NCBI GenBank assembly: GCA_016782485.1
Contig: JADHYK010000004.1
Coordinates: forward strand, 1 to 37,605
Direction: 5' to 3'
Source of the DNA: Candidatus Omnitrophota bacterium
Lineage (GTDB): Bacteria > Omnitrophota > Gorgyraeia > Gygaellales > Profunditerraquicolaceae
Length of the DNA stretch: 37,605 bases
Shown: one piece after another, positions 10,949 through 19,370 of the stretch
Position numbering within the stretch: the stretch's first letter is position 1
Layout: the number at the start of each line of letters is the position of its first letter
Notes under the pieces: model-generated
Databases searched by the model: none
Told to the model about the DNA's origin: nothing
The model's input: the letters and a program-made list of their open reading frames with translations, nothing else
Translations under genes and position numbers: made by a program

Positions 10949-11559
10949 TTACTCCTCCTTGCCTCCTGTATAATTACCTCGTCGATTAACCCGTAATCCT
11001 TGGCCTCCTCTGCCGACATAAAATAATCCCTGTCGGTATCCTTCTGGATTTTTTCCAGCGGCTGCTTGGTGTGTTTTGAGAGGATCTGGTTTATCCTATC
11101 GCGCATCTTCAGGATCTCCTGTGCATGGCGGGAGATATCCTCTGCCGCCCCCTGAATGCCACCCCAGGGCTGATGGATCATAATCCTGGAGTTAGGCAGG
11201 CAGTGGCGTTTTCCTTTGGTCCCAGCGCATAAAAGCAACGCCCCCATACTGGATGCCTGTCCCACGCAGTAGGTGGCGACGTCGCATTTTACAAACTGCA
11301 TGGTGTCATATATTGCCAGCCCCGCAGTTACCGAACCGCCGGGAGAATTTATATATACGTTAATATCTTTATTTACGTCTTCCATCTGTAAAAATAACAT
11401 CTGGGCAATCACCAGGTTTGCCACGTAATCTTCGACGGGCGTGCCGATAAATACAATACGCTCCTTAAGCAGGCGCGAATAAATATCATAGGCGCGCTCA
11501 TAGCCCTTCGCCGTCTGCTCAATGACCATGGGAACCAATGTCTGCATCCTTATGCCCAT
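10945..11559 (-). CDS. clpP: ATP-dependent Clp protease proteolytic subunit
   Basis: About 204 residues, normal for ClpP, the tetradecameric serine protease that degrades proteins fed by ClpX or ClpA. Numbered from an upstream in-frame GTG at 11565, the catalytic triad is Ser106 (GQASSMGA), His131 (MIHQPWGG) and Asp180 ([12 protein letters not shown]); subtract 2 for the start chosen here. I prefer the ATG at 11559 because GGAGG lies 5 bases upstream of it, while the GTG at 11565 overlaps that ribosome binding site. It follows tig after about 20 bp, the tig-clpP order seen in many bacteria, but clpX is not next: an aminotransferase and serA follow instead. Confidence 0.96.
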   Translation of the reverse strand: MGIRMQTLVPMVIEQTAKGYERAYDIYSRLLKERIVFIGTPVEDYVANLVIAQMLFLQMEDVNKDINVYINSPGGSVTAGLAIYDTMQFVKCDVATYCVGQASSMGALLLCAGTKGKRHCLPNSRIMIHQPWGGIQGAAEDISRHAQEILKMRDRINQILSKHTKQPLEKIQKDTDRDYFMSAEEAKDYGLIDEVIIQEARRSK

Positions 11560-11580
11560 ATTCACCTCCGTTTTAAAAAA

Positions 11581-12456
11581 TTAACCTGCCTTCCAGTCCG
11601 CTTCTTTTAATAAGAACTCCATTATTTTACGCGGCATATTATTATCAAGCGGGATATTTTCTTTTTTTGCGATTTCAGACAATATCAGGTAGACCTTCAC
11701 TTGCCTTTTTGCCTCCGGCTCAAGCTCCTTAACCATCTCTTGTTCCTGTTCGTCTAACTTTTCGCGGGGCATCCCTTTAAGGGCAAGGTCAAGCTTGGCC
11801 TGCCTGACTAACTCCTCCAGCTGGCGCTTGACCATCGTTTGGGGCAGATTAAAATTTACTTGTTTGAGCAGGTTTTCGATAATCTGGTTTTCTACATTCT
11901 GGCGCAGGCTATTCTCCTTCTGCGAAAAAATCTGCCTTTCAATGGCTTTTTCCAAATCGCTAAGTGACGGGTAACACAAACTCCTGGCGAAATTATCATC
12001 TATCGAATCGACCTTCCTCGATTCCTTTAAGGACTCTATGCTGCGCTTCACCTCATCCGGAGAAACGCTCGCCTTTTGATAATCTACTTTTATCCCCCGG
12101 TAATTTTTTATCGCCACTTCCGGGCTTACCGAAACTACTGCCTTAAAAGAAAGGCTGTTCCGGTCAAGCCTGACCTCCGAAATCTTAGGCATCTCTATTA
12201 CATCGAGCTTCTCCTCTTGGATTGCCCGGCTGTAGACATCCGGCACTAACTCCTTAAGCACCTGCTCATGGGCATGGGAGGCATAGTGCTTCTCGATAAT
12301 ATTGCGCGGTGCATGCCCGGGCCGGAAACCCGCTACCTTTGTCTCTTTGGCGATTTTTGCGAAGACCTCTTCGAATTTATGCGTTACGCTGTCGCCGCTT
12401 ACTTCAATAGTCATCTCTCTGGTGGTGCCGTCAATCTTTTTTACTTCCCGCTTCAT
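11581..12456 (-). CDS. tig: Trigger factor lacking the PPIase domain
   Basis: 291 residues against about 430 for the usual trigger factor. Trigger factor is the ribosome-bound chaperone for nascent proteins. The N-terminal ribosome-binding domain is intact and carries the signature GFRPGHAP (43-50). After about residue 150 the sequence passes straight into a segment of the type that normally follows the FKBP domain (DDNFARSLCYPSLSDLEKAI), then a helical C-terminal chaperone domain. The FKBP-type peptidyl-prolyl isomerase domain is thus absent as a clean deletion, with no frame disruption. Next to clpP, as is common. AGGAG lies about 12 bases upstream of the ATG. I am confident of family and missing domain. 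Confidence 0.9.
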   Translation of the reverse strand: MKREVKKIDGTTREMTIEVSGDSVTHKFEEVFAKIAKETKVAGFRPGHAPRNIIEKHYASHAHEQVLKELVPDVYSRAIQEEKLDVIEMPKISEVRLDRNSLSFKAVVSVSPEVAIKNYRGIKVDYQKASVSPDEVKRSIESLKESRKVDSIDDNFARSLCYPSLSDLEKAIERQIFSQKENSLRQNVENQIIENLLKQVNFNLPQTMVKRQLEELVRQAKLDLALKGMPREKLDEQEQEMVKELEPEAKRQVKVYLILSEIAKKENIPLDNNMPRKIMEFLLKEADWKAG

Positions 12457-12478
12457 GATAAAATATGCTCCTTATTGA

Positions 12479-12568
12479 GATCCTTCGCAGCCAAAAACAG
12501 GCTGCTTAGGATAAGTTTGGTCATAAACTTATCTCGGCTTCGCCTCCATAAGTTTAGACGCTATTTTA
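12479..12568. repeat. Two-hairpin intergenic element, copy C
   Basis: Starts GATCCTTCG; the first hairpin is GCAGCC with GGCTGC. After the conserved GGATAAGTTTGGTCA comes the second stem TAAACTTAT (12524-12532) with ATAAGTTTA (12548-12556), loop CTCGGCTTCGCCTCC. It ends CTATTTTA rather than CTCACTTA and is joined without a gap to copy D. Confidence 0.85.
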
Positions 12569-12682
12569 GATCCCTCGCATAAACACTTGAAAATTTCTTA
12601 CGAAATTTTCTGCGTATGCTTCGGGATAAGTTCGGTCATAGGTTTATGTCGGCTTCGCCTCCATAAACCTAGACCTCACTTA
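12569..12682. repeat. Two-hairpin intergenic element, copy D
   Basis: Starts GATCCCTCG and has a longer first hairpin with an inner GAAAATTT/AAATTTTC stem. After GGATAAGTTCGGTCA the second stem is TAGGTTTATG (12639-12648) with CATAAACCTA (12662-12671) and nearly the same loop as copy C. It ends CCTCACTTA; the final TTA is, on the minus strand, the TAA stop codon of lptB. Confidence 0.85.
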
Positions 12683-13402
12683 CATTCTGAATTTTTCACC
12701 CAGATAAATCTGCCGTGCCTGGGGGTTATCAATCAATTCGCTCGCTGAGCCGGAGATAAGGATCCTGCCCTCGGCAATAAGATAGGCCCTGTCGGTTATG
12801 GAAAGGGTCTCTCTGACGTTGTGGTCGGTCAGAAGAATCCCCAGCCCCTTATCCTTTAACTCCTTGATGATCTCCTGCGCCTCGTTGACTACAATCGGGT
12901 CTATTCCGGAAAACGGCTCGTCCAACAGTATAAAAGAAGGGTTGGTGACCAGGGCCCGCGTAATCTCCAGGCGCCTTCTCTCTCCGCCCGAGAGAGTGTA
13001 GGCCTTATGCTTGCTCAAGTGAGAGATATTTAACTCCTCCAAAAGGCTCTCTAACCTGCGCCTTCTTTCGGCCTTGTTAATCGGCAGCGTCTCAAGAATT
13101 GCCATGATGTTTTCTTCAACCGTAAGTTTTCTGAAAACCGATGCCTCCTGGGAAAGATAGCCGATGCCGAAGCGCGCCCGTTCGTGGATAGGGAGTTTTG
13201 TTATATCATTATTATCAAAAATAATGCTTCCGCGGTTGGGAGGGATAATCCCCACAACCATATAAAAGGTGGTGGTTTTTCCGGCGCCGTTGGGGCCTAA
13301 GAGCCCGACAATCTCCCCGCGCTTTACCAGAATATCCACGCCCCGGACCACTTCTTTGCCGTCGTAAGACTTGGATAAACCCTTAACCTCCAAGAGGTGC
13401 AT
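12680..13402 (-). CDS. lptB: LPS export ABC transporter ATPase
   Basis: 240 residues, the normal LptB length. LptB powers the LptBFG complex that extracts LPS from the inner membrane. Visible motifs: Walker [10 protein letters not shown] (36-44), Q-loop [20 protein letters not shown] signature LSGGERRR, Walker [14 protein letters not shown], and the switch histidine in LTDHNVRET. The [16 protein letters not shown] stretch is characteristic of LptB rather than of amino-acid transport ATPases. It overlaps the end of the LptC-LptA fusion gene by 20 bp and has a strong ribosome binding site (GGAGGAG). Its stop codon is provided by repeat copy D. lptF and lptG are not in the window. Confidence 0.95.
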   Translation of the reverse strand: MHLLEVKGLSKSYDGKEVVRGVDILVKRGEIVGLLGPNGAGKTTTFYMVVGIIPPNRGSIIFDNNDITKLPIHERARFGIGYLSQEASVFRKLTVEENIMAILETLPINKAERRRRLESLLEELNISHLSKHKAYTLSGGERRRLEITRALVTNPSFILLDEPFSGIDPIVVNEAQEIIKELKDKGLGILLTDHNVRETLSITDRAYLIAEGRILISGSASELIDNPQARQIYLGEKFRM

Positions 13403-14309
13403 TCTTCATCTCCTCCGTCGAATAGAGTATTAATTTCGGCCGCCCCTGCAGGATAATTTTACTGTCGGCGGTATTGTAAATTGCCTCATCGCTATAAGAA
13501 GTATTTTCCCCGCGTACAACCTTGACGTTACCGCGGGCAAAAATCTTATCGATACTGGAAGTCATTAATCCGGCGCTGGTATCTTTTGCCGCCGCATCTT
13601 CTTTTGTGCCTGCGGCCTTTTTCTCTCCGGGGATAAAATAAACAATCATCTTATCGCTGTAAATCTGCGAATTATCCCTATCTACTTTAACATTCTTATT
13701 AAATTCGGCAATATTTTTTTCATAATCTATCTCCAGCGGGCCGTCACAGGTAATAATAATCTTTTCTTTTTTGCTGCCTAAGGGCTCATCTTTTGCGGTT
13801 GCCGGTATTATATCCAGCCTGACTTCTTCTTTAAGAGCGACTTTCTTTAAGCCGGGATCGCCGCTGGCGCCGCGGGCCACCGCGGTCAGGTTTTCCCTTG
13901 CGATATTGACTATATCCGGCGTAGTCATCAGCTGGTTTTTGCGGTCATAATCAAGGGAGTCGGTGGTCAGCTTCATCCCCGAGGTTGTGGTGATCACCAC
14001 ATTATCCTCCAGGTGGATCTTGCCGTCCTTCTTATTAAAATCGCCTTTATCGGCAAGAAGATTGACATCCTCCTCTTTGCCGTAAAGGTTGCCTTCAACA
14101 TCCTGGAGTTTCACTACGTCGGTGAATATGTTGGCGGTCTTACCGGCAAGGTCCCAGCTTTTTTTGCCTCTCTCCCCATAGCCTACCAGGTTGAAATCAT
14201 TAATCTGCTGGTCGGACTCTTGCGTATCTTGAGCTCCTTCTGCGTACAAGCCGGGTATTATCAGAAATAATAAACTTAAAGTTAATAGTAATCTTCTAAC
14301 CAATATCAT
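13383..14309 (-). CDS. LptC-LptA fusion protein for LPS transport
   Basis: 308 residues. A hydrophobic N-terminal segment (about 5-23) is a signal peptide or single anchor. Residues about 38-130 resemble LptC: a Trp-x-Leu start ([12 protein letters not shown]), a middle [10 protein letters not shown], and [19 protein letters not shown]. Residues about 170-300 resemble LptA/Ost[34 protein letters not shown] and [19 protein letters not shown]. These domains form beta-jellyroll bridges that pass LPS across the periplasm and are normally two proteins. The gene lies between kdsC (14-bp overlap) and lptB (20-bp overlap), where lptC and lptA are found in many bacteria. A single-protein bridge segment is the simplest reading; the assignment of the first domain to LptC is less certain than that of the second. 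Confidence 0.78.
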   Translation of the reverse strand: MILVRRLLLTLSLLFLIIPGLYAEGAQDTQESDQQINDFNLVGYGERGKKSWDLAGKTANIFTDVVKLQDVEGNLYGKEEDVNLLADKGDFNKKDGKIHLEDNVVITTTSGMKLTTDSLDYDRKNQLMTTPDIVNIARENLTAVARGASGDPGLKKVALKEEVRLDIIPATAKDEPLGSKKEKIIITCDGPLEIDYEKNIAEFNKNVKVDRDNSQIYSDKMIVYFIPGEKKAAGTKEDAAAKDTSAGLMTSSIDKIFARGNVKVVRGENTSYSDEAIYNTADSKIILQGRPKLILYSTEEMKNAPLGG

Positions 14310-14841
14310 AGCTTTTTAAAACCTGCTGCCATTTATCCTGGAATTTAAGGATGAGCTCGGCGATTTCGCGTACCGCCCCCCTGCCCCCCTCCTTGAGCGT
14401 AATATAGGAGGCCGCCTGTTTTACTTCTGCTGCGGCATTAAATACCGCTACCGGAAAACCGATTTTTTTCATCAGGCAGACGTCCACTAAATCATCTCCG
14501 GCAAAACAGACCTCTTCGGCACTAACCCTGTATTTTTTCAGGATACGCTCCAGTACTGCCGTCTTGGGAGAGGCGTTCTCAAAAATATCCTCTACCCCCA
14601 TGTCGCGGGCACGCGGCTTAATCGCGCCTGAGCCCTTGGCGCTGATTAATACCGTGGGAATCCCCGCTTTTTTGAGCAGAGTTATCCCCAGGCCGTCGGT
14701 GACAGAAAAATTTTTCGTATCCCTGCCTGCGGAGTCGTAAATTATTTTTCCGTCGGTAAGCACGCCGTCAACATCAAGCAGTAATAATTTTATCTTGTTT
14801 ACTTTTAATTTTAATTCCTTGACTACAGACGTTTCTGCCAT
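14296..14841 (-). CDS. kdsC: 3-deoxy-D-manno-octulosonate 8-phosphate phosphatase
   Basis: 181 residues, typical for this cap-less HAD phosphatase. KdsC removes phosphate from Kdo-8-phosphate to give free Kdo. HAD motif I is LLDVDGVLTDG (nucleophile Asp23, acid/base Asp25). Motif II serine is Ser67 in LISAKGS, where most relatives have S/T-G-R. Motif III lysine is Lys93 (ASPKTAVL) and motif IV is GDDLVDV (Asp116, Asp117). KEGGRGAVREI near the C-terminus is also typical. It lies between kdsD (11-bp gap) and the lptCA fusion (14-bp overlap). No clear ribosome binding site. Confidence 0.93.
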   Translation of the reverse strand: MAETSVVKELKLKVNKIKLLLLDVDGVLTDGKIIYDSAGRDTKNFSVTDGLGITLLKKAGIPTVLISAKGSGAIKPRARDMGVEDIFENASPKTAVLERILKKYRVSAEEVCFAGDDLVDVCLMKKIGFPVAVFNAAAEVKQAASYITLKEGGRGAVREIAELILKFQDKWQQVLKSYDIG

Positions 14842-14852
14842 TGATTAAATTA

Positions 14853-15818
14853 TTAAAGCAGGCCTGCCCTCAGAAGGTCCTGCACATCGAGCAACCCTAC
14901 GGGCCTCCCGGTCTTATCCACTACCGGGATCTCATCAATCCTCTTCTCCCTCATAATGCTCATCCCCTCGGCAGCAAGCATCTCCTTAGGAATAAGGGTA
15001 GGGTTTCTGGTCATTACCTCTTTTACCTTGCGCCGGGGAAGGCGCAAGGAATCGCTCTCCAGGTGCCGCCTTAAGTCCCCGTCAGTAAAGATGCCGGTTA
15101 CTTTTCCCTGTTTGTTTACTACTGTTGCGGAACCTGCCCGGCTTTGCGTAATTTTCAATAAAACCTGATAAACTCTTTTTTCTTCGTTTACAATTGGGCT
15201 AGACTTGCCCTTCCTCATTATGTCTTCCACCTTTAGGATAAGCCTCCTGCCCAATGCCCCGCCGGGATGGAAAAATGCAAAGTCCTTCTCTTTAAAGCCC
15301 TTTAACTCCAGAAGGCAGACTGCCAGTGCGTCGGCCATCGCCAGGGTGGCGGTAGTGGAAGCGGTAGGGGCCAGGCCTAAAGAACAGGCCTCCCTTTTAA
15401 CGGAAACGTTCAAAACTACATCGCTGTATTTTGCCAATATTGATTTATGATTTCCGGTCAGGGCGATAATCTTTGAACCGATTTTTTTTAATAGAGGCAG
15501 GAGCTGCTTCATCTCTTCGCCGGAGCCGCTGTTTGAGATTATAATTACCGCGTCCTCCGCCCTTACCTTCCCCAGGTCTCCGTGGATTGCCTCGGCAGTA
15601 TGTAAAAACAGGCTGGGCGTGCCTGTGGATGCCAGGGTAGCGGAAAATTTCTGGGCGATAATCCCGGTCTTGCCCATGCCGCTTACCACCACCCTCCCCT
15701 TTGTCCTCAAGAGAACTTTTAGGGCTTCTTTAAAACTGCCTCCGATACGGGGTTTTAAATTCCGGATCGCCTGCGCTTCAATCTCCAAAACCTCTCTTGC
15801 CCTCTTTAAGACGTTCAT
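14853..15818 (-). CDS. kdsD: Arabinose-5-phosphate isomerase
   Basis: 321 residues, normal for KdsD/KpsF. It converts ribulose-5-phosphate to arabinose-5-phosphate, the sugar that enters Kdo synthesis. Residues about 1-190 are a SIS isomerase domain with SGMGKTG, HGDLG and ISNSGSGEE, followed by FHPGGALGRRL, which supplies a catalytic histidine. Residues about 205-321 are two CBS motifs (VEDIMRKG..., VKEVMTRN...) that usually bind nucleotide-type regulators. It overlaps kdsA by 4 bp and lies 11 bp before kdsC, so the Kdo genes are in one operon. Confidence 0.95.
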   Translation of the reverse strand: MNVLKRAREVLEIEAQAIRNLKPRIGGSFKEALKVLLRTKGRVVVSGMGKTGIIAQKFSATLASTGTPSLFLHTAEAIHGDLGKVRAEDAVIIISNSGSGEEMKQLLPLLKKIGSKIIALTGNHKSILAKYSDVVLNVSVKREACSLGLAPTASTTATLAMADALAVCLLELKGFKEKDFAFFHPGGALGRRLILKVEDIMRKGKSSPIVNEEKRVYQVLLKITQSRAGSATVVNKQGKVTGIFTDGDLRRHLESDSLRLPRRKVKEVMTRNPTLIPKEMLAAEGMSIMREKRIDEIPVVDKTGRPVGLLDVQDLLRAGLL

Positions 15819-16636
15819 TTTTCTAAAGCCGCCTCTATTTTTTTGACCTGTATCAGGAGTTTTTCCAGATCTTTAATAGCTATCGTATTCGGGCCGTCGC
15901 AGAGCGCGGCTTCAGGCCTTGGGTGCACCTCTAAAAATAACCCGTCGCAGCCAAAGGCAACCGCCGAACGCGACAACCCCTCGATAAACTGCCGCTGTCC
16001 TCCTGAAGAACCGCCCCTGCCCCCGGGCAGCTGCACGCTGTGCGTGGCGTCATAAATTACCGGATAACCGAACTCCCTGATTATACCCAGGCTCCTGAAA
16101 TCCGAAACTAGGTTATTATACCCGAAACAAAAACCGCGTTCGGTAACGAGAATTGACCTGTTGCCGCTGGCTTCGATTTTTCTGATAATCGGCAGGATAT
16201 CCGCCGGCGCCAGGAACTGCCCCTTTTTGATATTGATCGGCTTCTTTGTCTTTGCCGCCGCCACCACGATATCGGTCTGGCGGCATAAAAATGCGGGAAT
16301 CTGAATCACATCCAGCACCCCGGCGGCTGCGCTAATCTCATTCTGGCAGTGTATATCGCTTAGCACCGGTATTTTTAATTTTTGTTTTACCGCGGCAAGG
16401 ATCTCTAAGCCCTTTTCTATCCCCGGCCCGCGAAAAGAATCAAGCGAGAGCCTATTTGCCTTATCATAGCTGGATTTAAAAATAAAGGGGATGCCCAGTT
16501 TTACGGTAATATCTTTTATCCTTTTGGCGGTATCAAGGCAGAGTGCCTTTGATTCAATAACACAGGGCCCGGCGATTAAGACCAGGGAATTGCCCCCGCC
16601 AATTTTAATCTTGCCGATCTTTACGGGCCTAATCAT
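15815..16636 (-). CDS. kdsA: Kdo-8-phosphate synthase, metal-dependent type
   Basis: 273 residues. KdsA condenses phosphoenolpyruvate and arabinose-5-phosphate to Kdo-8-phosphate. Blocks seen: LIAGPCVIES, FKSSYDKANR, LSDIHCQNE, IQIPAFLCRQTD, ERGFCFGYNNLVSDFRS and DATHSVQLPGG. Cys25 in GPC sits where the metal-independent E. coli enzyme has Asn, so this is the metal-dependent class; the other ligands would be His199, Glu236 and Asp247. It lies 3 bp after kdsB and overlaps kdsD by 4 bp. Confidence 0.96.
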   Translation of the reverse strand: MIRPVKIGKIKIGGGNSLVLIAGPCVIESKALCLDTAKRIKDITVKLGIPFIFKSSYDKANRLSLDSFRGPGIEKGLEILAAVKQKLKIPVLSDIHCQNEISAAAGVLDVIQIPAFLCRQTDIVVAAAKTKKPINIKKGQFLAPADILPIIRKIEASGNRSILVTERGFCFGYNNLVSDFRSLGIIREFGYPVIYDATHSVQLPGGRGGSSGGQRQFIEGLSRSAVAFGCDGLFLEVHPRPEAALCDGPNTIAIKDLEKLLIQVKKIEAALEK

Positions 16637-16639
16637 TCT

Positions 16640-17374
16640 TTATTTATCCAGTAAGTGTTCCTTGACCTTCTCTAAGTCCTGCGGGGTATCTACCCCCACG
16701 GTATCGTATTCTGTTTCTATAACTTTTATCCGGTAACCCTCCTCCAATACCCTTAACTGCTCCAGCGATTCTGTCTTCTCCAGATCGGAAATCGGCAGAT
16801 TCTTATAAATGAACAGAAAATCCTTGGTATAGGCATAAAGGCCGATGTGTTTGTAATAAACGGGGTTGCTGTTGTTGGAATTGGCGGCCAGAAAAGGTAT
16901 CGGCGCCCGGGAAAAATAAAGCGCGAAATTATTTTTATCCACTACCACCTTGACCACATTGGGGTCATTAACAACATCGGGTTCGCTAATTCTTCTCATC
17001 ACCGTTGCCATCGCTATGGAATTATTCTCAAGCAATGCGCGGGCAACATTATCTATCATCGTAGGATGAATCAGCGGCTCATCACCCTGAATATTGACCA
17101 CCACTTTTACCTCTATGGGATTTATGACCTGGATTATCCTGTCCGTGCCGCTGGTATGCGCCTTGGCAGTATAAACGACCTTAGCGCCAAAGCTGCTTGC
17201 GGCCTCTGCGACCTGTTCATGGTCGCAGGCGATAATTAAATCGTCCAGCAGCAATGCCTGTTTTGCCCGCTCCCAGACATGCTGAATCATGGGCTTGCCT
17301 GCGATATCCGCCAGCACCTTGCCTTCAAACCTCGAAGAAGAATACCTGGCGGGGATTATGCCGATTACGTCCAT
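16640..17374 (-). CDS. kdsB: CMP-Kdo synthetase
   Basis: 244 residues, normal length. KdsB activates Kdo with CTP to CMP-Kdo, the donor used by WaaA. The N-terminus IIPARYSSSRFEGKVLADI is the nucleotide-binding signature (R-x3-S-R-x2-GK), and NIQGDEPLI near residues 93-101 supplies metal-binding Asp. HIGLYAYTKDFL and ESLEQLRVLEEGY are further family blocks. A good ribosome binding site (GAGAGGAC) precedes the ATG. It sits between hldE and kdsA with gaps of about 17 and 3 bp. Confidence 0.96.
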   Translation of the reverse strand: MDVIGIIPARYSSSRFEGKVLADIAGKPMIQHVWERAKQALLLDDLIIACDHEQVAEAASSFGAKVVYTAKAHTSGTDRIIQVINPIEVKVVVNIQGDEPLIHPTMIDNVARALLENNSIAMATVMRRISEPDVVNDPNVVKVVVDKNNFALYFSRAPIPFLAANSNNSNPVYYKHIGLYAYTKDFLFIYKNLPISDLEKTESLEQLRVLEEGYRIKVIETEYDTVGVDTPQDLEKVKEHLLDK

Positions 17375-17391
17375 CTGTCCTCTCTTTAAAT

Positions 17392-18405
17392 TTAATTAAT
17401 TGCCTCTAGCAGTTCCTGCCTGTTGGTTGTTGCCGTACCCACCTTGCCGACGACGATACCGGCGGCATAGTTGGCAAGGCTGGCTGCTTCAAGGTTAGTG
17501 GCGCCGCAGCAAAGCGCCAGGGTAAAGGTACCTATTACCGTATCACCCGCACCGGAGACGTCAAAGACCTCCCTGGCCACCGTCGGTATGTGCGCTATGC
17601 GGCCGCCCTTTTCGAACAACTTCATCCCCTGCTCTCCCAGGGTAACTAATATTGACTCCGGCTTCAGGTATTCCAATATACGGCCTGCCGCAGAGTCTAT
17701 ATCCTTATCGCTGAATAACCTGTCGTTGTCCAGACGGAAGCTGTTGGAGGTGTCTTTGATTTTTATGTTTCTCATGGCATTCTCAAGTTCCCGGCGGTTC
17801 GGCGTAATCGCAGTTACCCCCCGGTAATACGCAAAATGCTCCTCTTTGGGGTCAACGGTAATAATTTTTTTATGCGCGCGGGCAACTTCTATAAGTTCGG
17901 CTAATAACTGCATATTAATAACGCCCTTGCCGTAGTCCTCTATAATAATGCCGTCGAAATTATTTATCTTTTCCTCTATGAACCTGATAATCCTGCGGTT
18001 TAACTGCATCGGCAAGGCATGGGTATGCTCCCAGTCAACCCTGACCATCTGCTGATGGCCGGCGATAATCCTGGTCTTGAGGGTGGTGTGCCTCCCACGC
18101 TCAGTAAAGATGCCGTTGGTATTAATCTTGCTTTTTTTTAACTCTGAAAGTAAAATATCCGAATCCTTGTATCCGCCCACCACCCCTACCAGGGCAACTT
18201 TGGCGCCGAGGGCACGGATGTTATTTGCCACATTAGCCGCCCCCCCGGGCAGGTAAGTCCTTTTATTTGCCCAGACCACCGGTACCGGCGCCTCCGGGGA
18301 GATCCTCTCCACGCTGCCCCAGATATACTCATCGAGGATGAGGTCGCCGACAACAAGAATCCTTGCCCGCTTAAACCTGTTGATTATGTTTTTGAAGGAT
18401 TTCAT
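17392..18405 (-). CDS. hldE: D-glycero-beta-D-manno-heptose 7-phosphate kinase
   Basis: 337 residues, matching the kinase half (RfaE domain I) of HldE only; the adenylyltransferase half is not in this protein or elsewhere in the window. It phosphorylates heptose-7-phosphate at C1 on the way to ADP-heptose. PfkB/ribokinase features: GDLILDEYIWG with SPEAPVPVV near the start, GGAANVANNIRALGA, LGEQGMKLF and the anion-hole/catalytic DVSGAGD at 282-288 (catalytic Asp288). It overlaps the stop of the deoxyhypusine-synthase-like gene by 4 bp and precedes kdsB. ADP-heptose would feed the GT9 enzymes in this window. Confidence 0.92.
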   Translation of the reverse strand: MKSFKNIINRFKRARILVVGDLILDEYIWGSVERISPEAPVPVVWANKRTYLPGGAANVANNIRALGAKVALVGVVGGYKDSDILLSELKKSKINTNGIFTERGRHTTLKTRIIAGHQQMVRVDWEHTHALPMQLNRRIIRFIEEKINNFDGIIIEDYGKGVINMQLLAELIEVARAHKKIITVDPKEEHFAYYRGVTAITPNRRELENAMRNIKIKDTSNSFRLDNDRLFSDKDIDSAAGRILEYLKPESILVTLGEQGMKLFEKGGRIAHIPTVAREVFDVSGAGDTVIGTFTLALCCGATNLEAASLANYAAGIVVGKVGTATTNRQELLEAIN

Positions 18406-19331
18406 ATTTTCTCTATTATCGCCTGCGCCAGCAGAGGAAGCATTACTTCGTGGTGCCCGACGATGTAATAACCATTGCCCGCCCCTGCCACCGGACGCGA
18501 TACCAGGTTCTGCGCGGGCCGGTAATGGTAGATCATATCAAAATTTGCCGCGGTAAAGTCCTTCACCCGGTTGCCTAAATTACGCGCCAGGTTTAACGCC
18601 TTTAAAAAGACCTCCGGCAATATTACCGCCGAGCCGAAGTTCAAAACCACCCCGCCTTTATCCAGGCGGCAGACGTTCTCGACGAGTAGATGAAAATCCC
18701 TTAACGAACCTTCGCCGGTAAGCGCGGCGTCAAAAGAGGGATGCTGATGGATGATATCCGTACCGATGGCAGCAAAGACACAGACCGGAATTTTAAATTT
18801 AAATGCGCTGGCAAGCAGGCTTAAATTTTTGTAGCGCAGTCTGGAACCGGTAATTTTTTCTGCCACCGCTTCTCCTAATCCCAGCCCGCTACACACCCCT
18901 TCTTTTACGGCGTTATTCAAGAAATCAGCAGTCTCTTTACCCATCCCGAACCTGCCGGATGCCAAGTTTTTTCCGACGTCTTCGGAGGTTCTGCCCTGAA
19001 AAGCAACTTCAAAATCATGGATGATACCTGCGCCGTTTAAGCAGATGCAGGTGATAATTTTTTTTCTGATTAGTTCGATGATCACGGGATTTAAGCCGCA
19101 TTTTATCACGTGCGCACCGGCCATGAAAATTACCGCTTTTTTCTTGCGGCGGGCGGCAATTATGGACTCGGCAGTGGCGCGTAACTCCTTTACCTTTAAT
19201 ATATTGGGTAAGGAGTTATAAAAGGCAGAAAAACTTCTCCCGCGCACAGGAGAATCGGCAAAATCAGCCTTTTTTACCTTGCTAAACCTTTTCTTTACTG
19301 AATATCTCTTTACCTTATTTATATTAATCAT
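18402..19331 (-). CDS. Deoxyhypusine-synthase-like protein leading the Kdo/heptose operon
   Basis: 309 residues, no signal peptide, very basic first 25 residues. The segment KCGLNPVIIELIRKK, then NGAGIIHDFEVAFQG, resembles the NAD-binding core of deoxyhypusine synthase, where an acidic motif follows the glycine-rich turn. Other conspicuous stretches are GRFGMGKETADF, FAAIGTDIIHQHPSFDAA, LNFGSAVILPEVFLKA and HYRPAQNLVSRP. Bacteria lack eIF5A, so the classical role does not apply; the family assignment is moderate and the substrate unknown. It is the first gene of the run hldE-kdsB-kdsA-kdsD-kdsC-lptCA-lptB and overlaps hldE by 4 bp, which suggests a role tied to LPS sugars or polyamines. Promoter at 19343-19370; no ribosome binding site. 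Confidence 0.55.
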   Translation of the reverse strand: MININKVKRYSVKKRFSKVKKADFADSPVRGRSFSAFYNSLPNILKVKELRATAESIIAARRKKKAVIFMAGAHVIKCGLNPVIIELIRKKIITCICLNGAGIIHDFEVAFQGRTSEDVGKNLASGRFGMGKETADFLNNAVKEGVCSGLGLGEAVAEKITGSRLRYKNLSLLASAFKFKIPVCVFAAIGTDIIHQHPSFDAALTGEGSLRDFHLLVENVCRLDKGGVVLNFGSAVILPEVFLKALNLARNLGNRVKDFTAANFDMIYHYRPAQNLVSRPVAGAGNGYYIVGHHEVMLPLLAQAIIEKI

Positions 19332-19342
19332 ACGAATTTATA

Positions 19343-19370
19343 AGTATACCACAAATTCAGCCAAATTCAA
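19343..19370 (-). promoter_or_regulatory. Extended -10 promoter of the Kdo/heptose/Lpt operon
   Basis: Minus strand: TTGAAT (19365-19370), 16 bases, TATACT (19343-19348), with TGG directly before the -10, an extended -10. The predicted transcription start is near 19336, only about 5 bases before the ATG at 19331, and there is no ribosome binding site, so the mRNA may be leaderless. The stretch GAATTT...AATTTGTGGTATA closely resembles the promoter at 31033-31061. Confidence 0.75.

Noticed and set aside
11560-11565. GTG start two codons upstream for clpP
   Set aside because: The GTG is part of the GGAGGTG ribosome binding site, so the ATG at 11559 is the likely start.
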